NCBI RefSeq assembly: GCF_000719265.1
Contig: NZ_JOFL01000027.1
Location: 1-64,000, forward strand
DNA: 64,000 nucleotides
Source: Streptomyces roseoverticillatus
Lineage (GTDB): Bacteria > Actinomycetota > Actinomycetes > Streptomycetales > Streptomycetaceae
Reading direction: 5' to 3'
Shown: positions 61,998 through 64,000 of the stretch, in pieces
Numbering within the stretch: position 1 is the first letter of the stretch
Layout: the number at the start of each line of letters is the position of its first letter
Position numbers and translations under genes: made by a program
The notes under the pieces: model-generated
What the model saw: only the letters and a program-made list of their open reading frames with translations
Databases searched by the model: none
Told to the model about the DNA's origin: nothing

Positions 61998-62760
61998 TAC
62001 GACGGCCCTGGTGCTGGGCGGGACATCGGGCATCGGCCTGGGGATCGCGCGGAGTCTCGCCGCACACGGGGCGACCGTCACCATTGCGAGCCGCGACCAA
62101 GGAAAGGCCGACCGGACAGCGGCGACCATCACGGTTCCGGCCGGCGCGGTGAGCGTTTCCGGGATCGGTCTCGACCTTTCCCGCCCGGAAGGAATCGCGG
62201 ACGCGCTGCGGCGGCACGGGAAAGATTTCGACATCGCCGTGCTCAACGGTCCGGGGTACCGGCCCGGCAAGGTCGACACCGTGACGGCGGATGACTTTTC
62301 GCAGGCGTACAGCTCGATGTTCCTGTCACTGCAGCAGGTTGTCGACTCGGTCGTCGGCAGCATGAAGAAGAAGCAGTGGGGCAGGCTGCTGTACGTCTCT
62401 TCGAGTTCAGTGATCGTGCCCATCCATGAGCTTGCCGTTTCGTCCGTGGTGCGCTCCGCGGTGAATTCGTACATGAAACTGCTGGCGAACGCGCTAGCCC
62501 CGGACGGGATCACCGTGAATTCGGTTATTCCCGGCCGTATCGACACCCCGCGAGTGCAGGCAGTCGATGCGGTGCGGGCACGTGACCGGGGTGTCACCGC
62601 CGATCAGGTCCGCGAGGGCGCGGAGAGCCTCATCCCGGTCGGCAGATACGGCACACCGGAGGAGATAGGTGAGCTGGCGGCCTTCTTGTGTTCGGATCGA
62701 GCGGGTTACCTCACCGGTTCCGCTTTCCGCTGCGACGGCGGAATGACAGCCGCTTTGTGA
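61990..62760 (+). CDS. short-chain dehydrogenase/reductase with atypical active site
   Basis: 256 residues from a GTG after AAAGGAAAAGG. The cofactor loop GGTSGIGLGIA and NADPH-type SRDQGK are normal. In the active site YVSSSS supplies the Ser, but the usual YxxxK positions read SSVVR (Tyr to Ser, Lys to Arg). A known divergent SDR group shows similar changes. The end GSAFRCDGG is typical. Last gene of the operon, followed by a strong terminator. Confidence 0.88.
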   Translation: MRNTTALVLGGTSGIGLGIARSLAAHGATVTIASRDQGKADRTAATITVPAGAVSVSGIGLDLSRPEGIADALRRHGKDFDIAVLNGPGYRPGKVDTVTADDFSQAYSSMFLSLQQVVDSVVGSMKKKQWGRLLYVSSSSVIVPIHELAVSSVVRSAVNSYMKLLANALAPDGITVNSVIPGRIDTPRVQAVDAVRARDRGVTADQVREGAESLIPVGRYGTPEEIGELAAFLCSDRAGYLTGSAFRCDGGMTAAL

Positions 62761-62770
62761 CGTCTCGCTC

Positions 62771-62804
62771 CCGGTCCGTCGCCGGCCGACCGGCGACGGA
62801 CCGG
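62771..62804 (+). terminator. operon terminator, perfect 15-bp hairpin
   Basis: CCGGTCCGTCGCCGG pairs perfectly with its complement across a four-base CCGA loop, 10 bases after the SDR stop. It closes the 56266-62760 operon. Confidence 0.9.
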
Positions 62805-62947
62805 TGTCAGCGCCCGCGGCCCGCGCCCGCGCCCGGCCTCCCACCGAACGCGCCGTCAGCGCCCTTCACCTCCACGAGCCCCCGGAAGGGGCCTTTCGGT
62901 CGATCCGTGACCGCTGAGCCGGCACCCTGCGTGGCTACCCTGGCGGG

Positions 62948-63544
62948 ATGAGGATCCCGTCCACGGAAGACATCCGCGCCCTGCACGAGCGGCACGCACC
63001 ATCCCCCGAGGCGCTGGAACTGGTCCGCACCCACTGCGAGATCGTCTGGAGGGTCGCCGAACGGATCCTGGACGCGTCCCCCGACGGCATCGACCGCGAC
63101 CTGGTGCGCGCCGGCTGTCTCCTGCACGACATCGGCGTCTACCGCCTCTACGACGACACGGGAAGGGCCGACCTCACCGGCTACGTCCGGCACGGGGTGC
63201 TGGGGCACGAACTCCTGAGGGCCGAGGGGCTGCCCGAGGAGATCTGCCGGTTCTGCTCCTGCCACGTGGGCATGGGCCTGACCCGGCACGACGTGCTGCG
63301 GCGTCGGCTTCCCCTGCCCGCCGCGGACTACCTGGCGGTCACGCAGGAGGAGAAGCTCGTGATGTACGCGGACAAGTTCCACAGCAAGACCTCGCCCCCG
63401 CGCTTCGTCGCCGCCGACACGTACGCCGCCCACGTCCGGCGCTTCGGCCAGGACAAGGCCGAGACGTTCACCGGTCTGCGCAAGACCTTCGGCGATCCGG
63501 AACTGACCGGTCTGGCGGCCGACTACGGTCACGCCCTGACCTAG
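62948..63544 (+). CDS. HD-domain protein
   Basis: 198 residues. The HD metal-binding residues are visible as HCEIVW, CLLHDIG and later HVGMGL, as in small HD phosphohydrolases. The C-terminal part has a KFHSK segment also found in this subgroup. It probably hydrolyses a nucleotide or phosphate ester in the cytoplasm. It is separate from the operon to the left because of the terminator. Confidence 0.85.
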   Translation: MRIPSTEDIRALHERHAPSPEALELVRTHCEIVWRVAERILDASPDGIDRDLVRAGCLLHDIGVYRLYDDTGRADLTGYVRHGVLGHELLRAEGLPEEICRFCSCHVGMGLTRHDVLRRRLPLPAADYLAVTQEEKLVMYADKFHSKTSPPRFVAADTYAAHVRRFGQDKAETFTGLRKTFGDPELTGLAADYGHALT

Positions 63545-63589
63545 CGGCGCCACGGGGCGTTGTCAGTGGTGGGTGCGACCATCGCGGTC

Positions 63590-63846
63590 ATGGCTGACAC
63601 GACCTTCAACGCCCGGTGGCTGGGTTTCGCCCCCGCCTCCGGCGCGCGGATCGAGGCGCTGGAGGAGCGCCTCGGTTGCCGGCTCCCGCCGTCGTACCGG
63701 GCGTTCCGGTCACCGCCGAGTTCGGCGTCTCGCTGCCGCGCTCCGCCCTGACCTCGCAGGACTGCCGTCTGCACCGGTTCACGACCCGGTCGTGGACACG
63801 GCCGCCGGGGCCCGGCGAGACGTACGTGGTCGTGCGCTGGGAGTGA
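63590..63846 (+). pseudogene. broken SMI1/KNR4-like gene
   Basis: From the ATG at 63590 the first 40 residues (RIEALEERLG, LPPSYRAF) match the start of SMI1/KNR4 proteins, which are often immunity proteins. After about 63710 the frame must change for the rest to make sense, and the later part (AEFGVSLPR to VVVRWE, stop 63844) is short and joined by a deletion or frameshift. Much of the expected domain is missing. Confidence 0.55.
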
Positions 63847-63902
63847 CAGCCGGCCCCTGTGCGTAAATGGGAGGCAAAAGGACGTCTTAGGGGAGATCAC
63901 GC

Positions 63903-64000
63903 GTGGAAGCGAGGACGGGGCCGGAGTCGTTCCTGGACGGGTACGAGAAGATCCTGACCGATGCGGCCGGTACGGGCCGGCGGCCGGACCGGGCACAGGT
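63903..64000 (+). CDS. start of an unidentified gene, cut by the window edge
   Basis: A GTG preceded by GGGGAG opens a frame of 32 codons to the right edge, with acidic and Arg-rich content (LDGYEKIL, GRRPDR). It resembles the beginning of a cytoplasmic regulatory protein. Too little is present to name a family. Confidence 0.55.
   Translation, partial: MEARTGPESFLDGYEKILTDAAGTGRRPDRAQ

Overview
The window looks like the chromosome of a Streptomyces or a close relative. GC is very high, most genes have G or C at nearly every third codon position, GTG and TTG starts are frequent, and many proteins carry Tat or Sec signals. A 25-residue bL37-type ribosomal protein, SARP-type regulation and DmdR/IdeR-like iron boxes also point to actinomycetes.

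Region by region. 1-1395: the 5' part of argC, an almost perfect iron box, and a secreted lectin-like protein. 2176-6082: a compact cluster with a 65-residue precursor carrying ten cysteines, a MauE/DoxX-like redox membrane protein, a membrane-anchored thioredoxin, an ABC exporter and an S26 signal peptidase. This reads as a dedicated pathway for a disulfide-rich peptide. 6051-14622: a DUF3515 protein, a class A beta-lactamase, a universal stress protein, a large Ski2-like helicase, a secreted M6-type metalloprotease and a small membrane protein. 14673-25662: an isonitrile gene cluster on the minus strand. It encodes an AfsR-like SARP, an IsnA/PvcA isonitrile synthase, a TauD/PvcB-like oxygenase, an HpaB monooxygenase, an asparagine synthetase, a quinone oxidoreductase, an HpaD-like extradiol dioxygenase and a flavin reductase. 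Three SARP-type heptamers with 11-bp spacing lie just upstream of the synthase. 25790-30010: a small coiled-coil protein, a GH18 chitinase and a small terpene locus. In that locus a class I terpene synthase lies between two related Rieske-type proteins with complementary defects.

30411-55400: mostly housekeeping and accessory genes (CaCA antiporter, tRNA-Ala, PP2C phosphatase, an MFS/LysR pair, a lipoprotein, a permease, a KAS II, a glycosyltransferase, an iron-box hydrolase, bL37, a saccharopine-dehydrogenase-like protein, a beta-trefoil-like secreted protein, LysE, a secreted peptidase, UPF0114, an erythromycin esterase and an aminotransferase). Several broken genes sit among them, especially at 53756-55400. 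56266-62760: a six-gene plus-strand operon (DRE-TIM aldolase, FAH-family protein, PhyH oxygenase, ThDP enzyme, MFS exporter, SDR) with visibly lower GC, ending at a perfect 15-bp terminator hairpin. It looks like an acquired small-molecule pathway that I cannot match to a known product. 62948-64000: an HD-domain protein, a broken SMI1/KNR4-like gene and the start of a further gene.

Best candidates for undescribed biology are the Cys-rich peptide cluster, the ring-cleaving isonitrile cluster, the complementary Rieske pair and the lower-GC operon. All functions are read from motifs and context. No database search was run.
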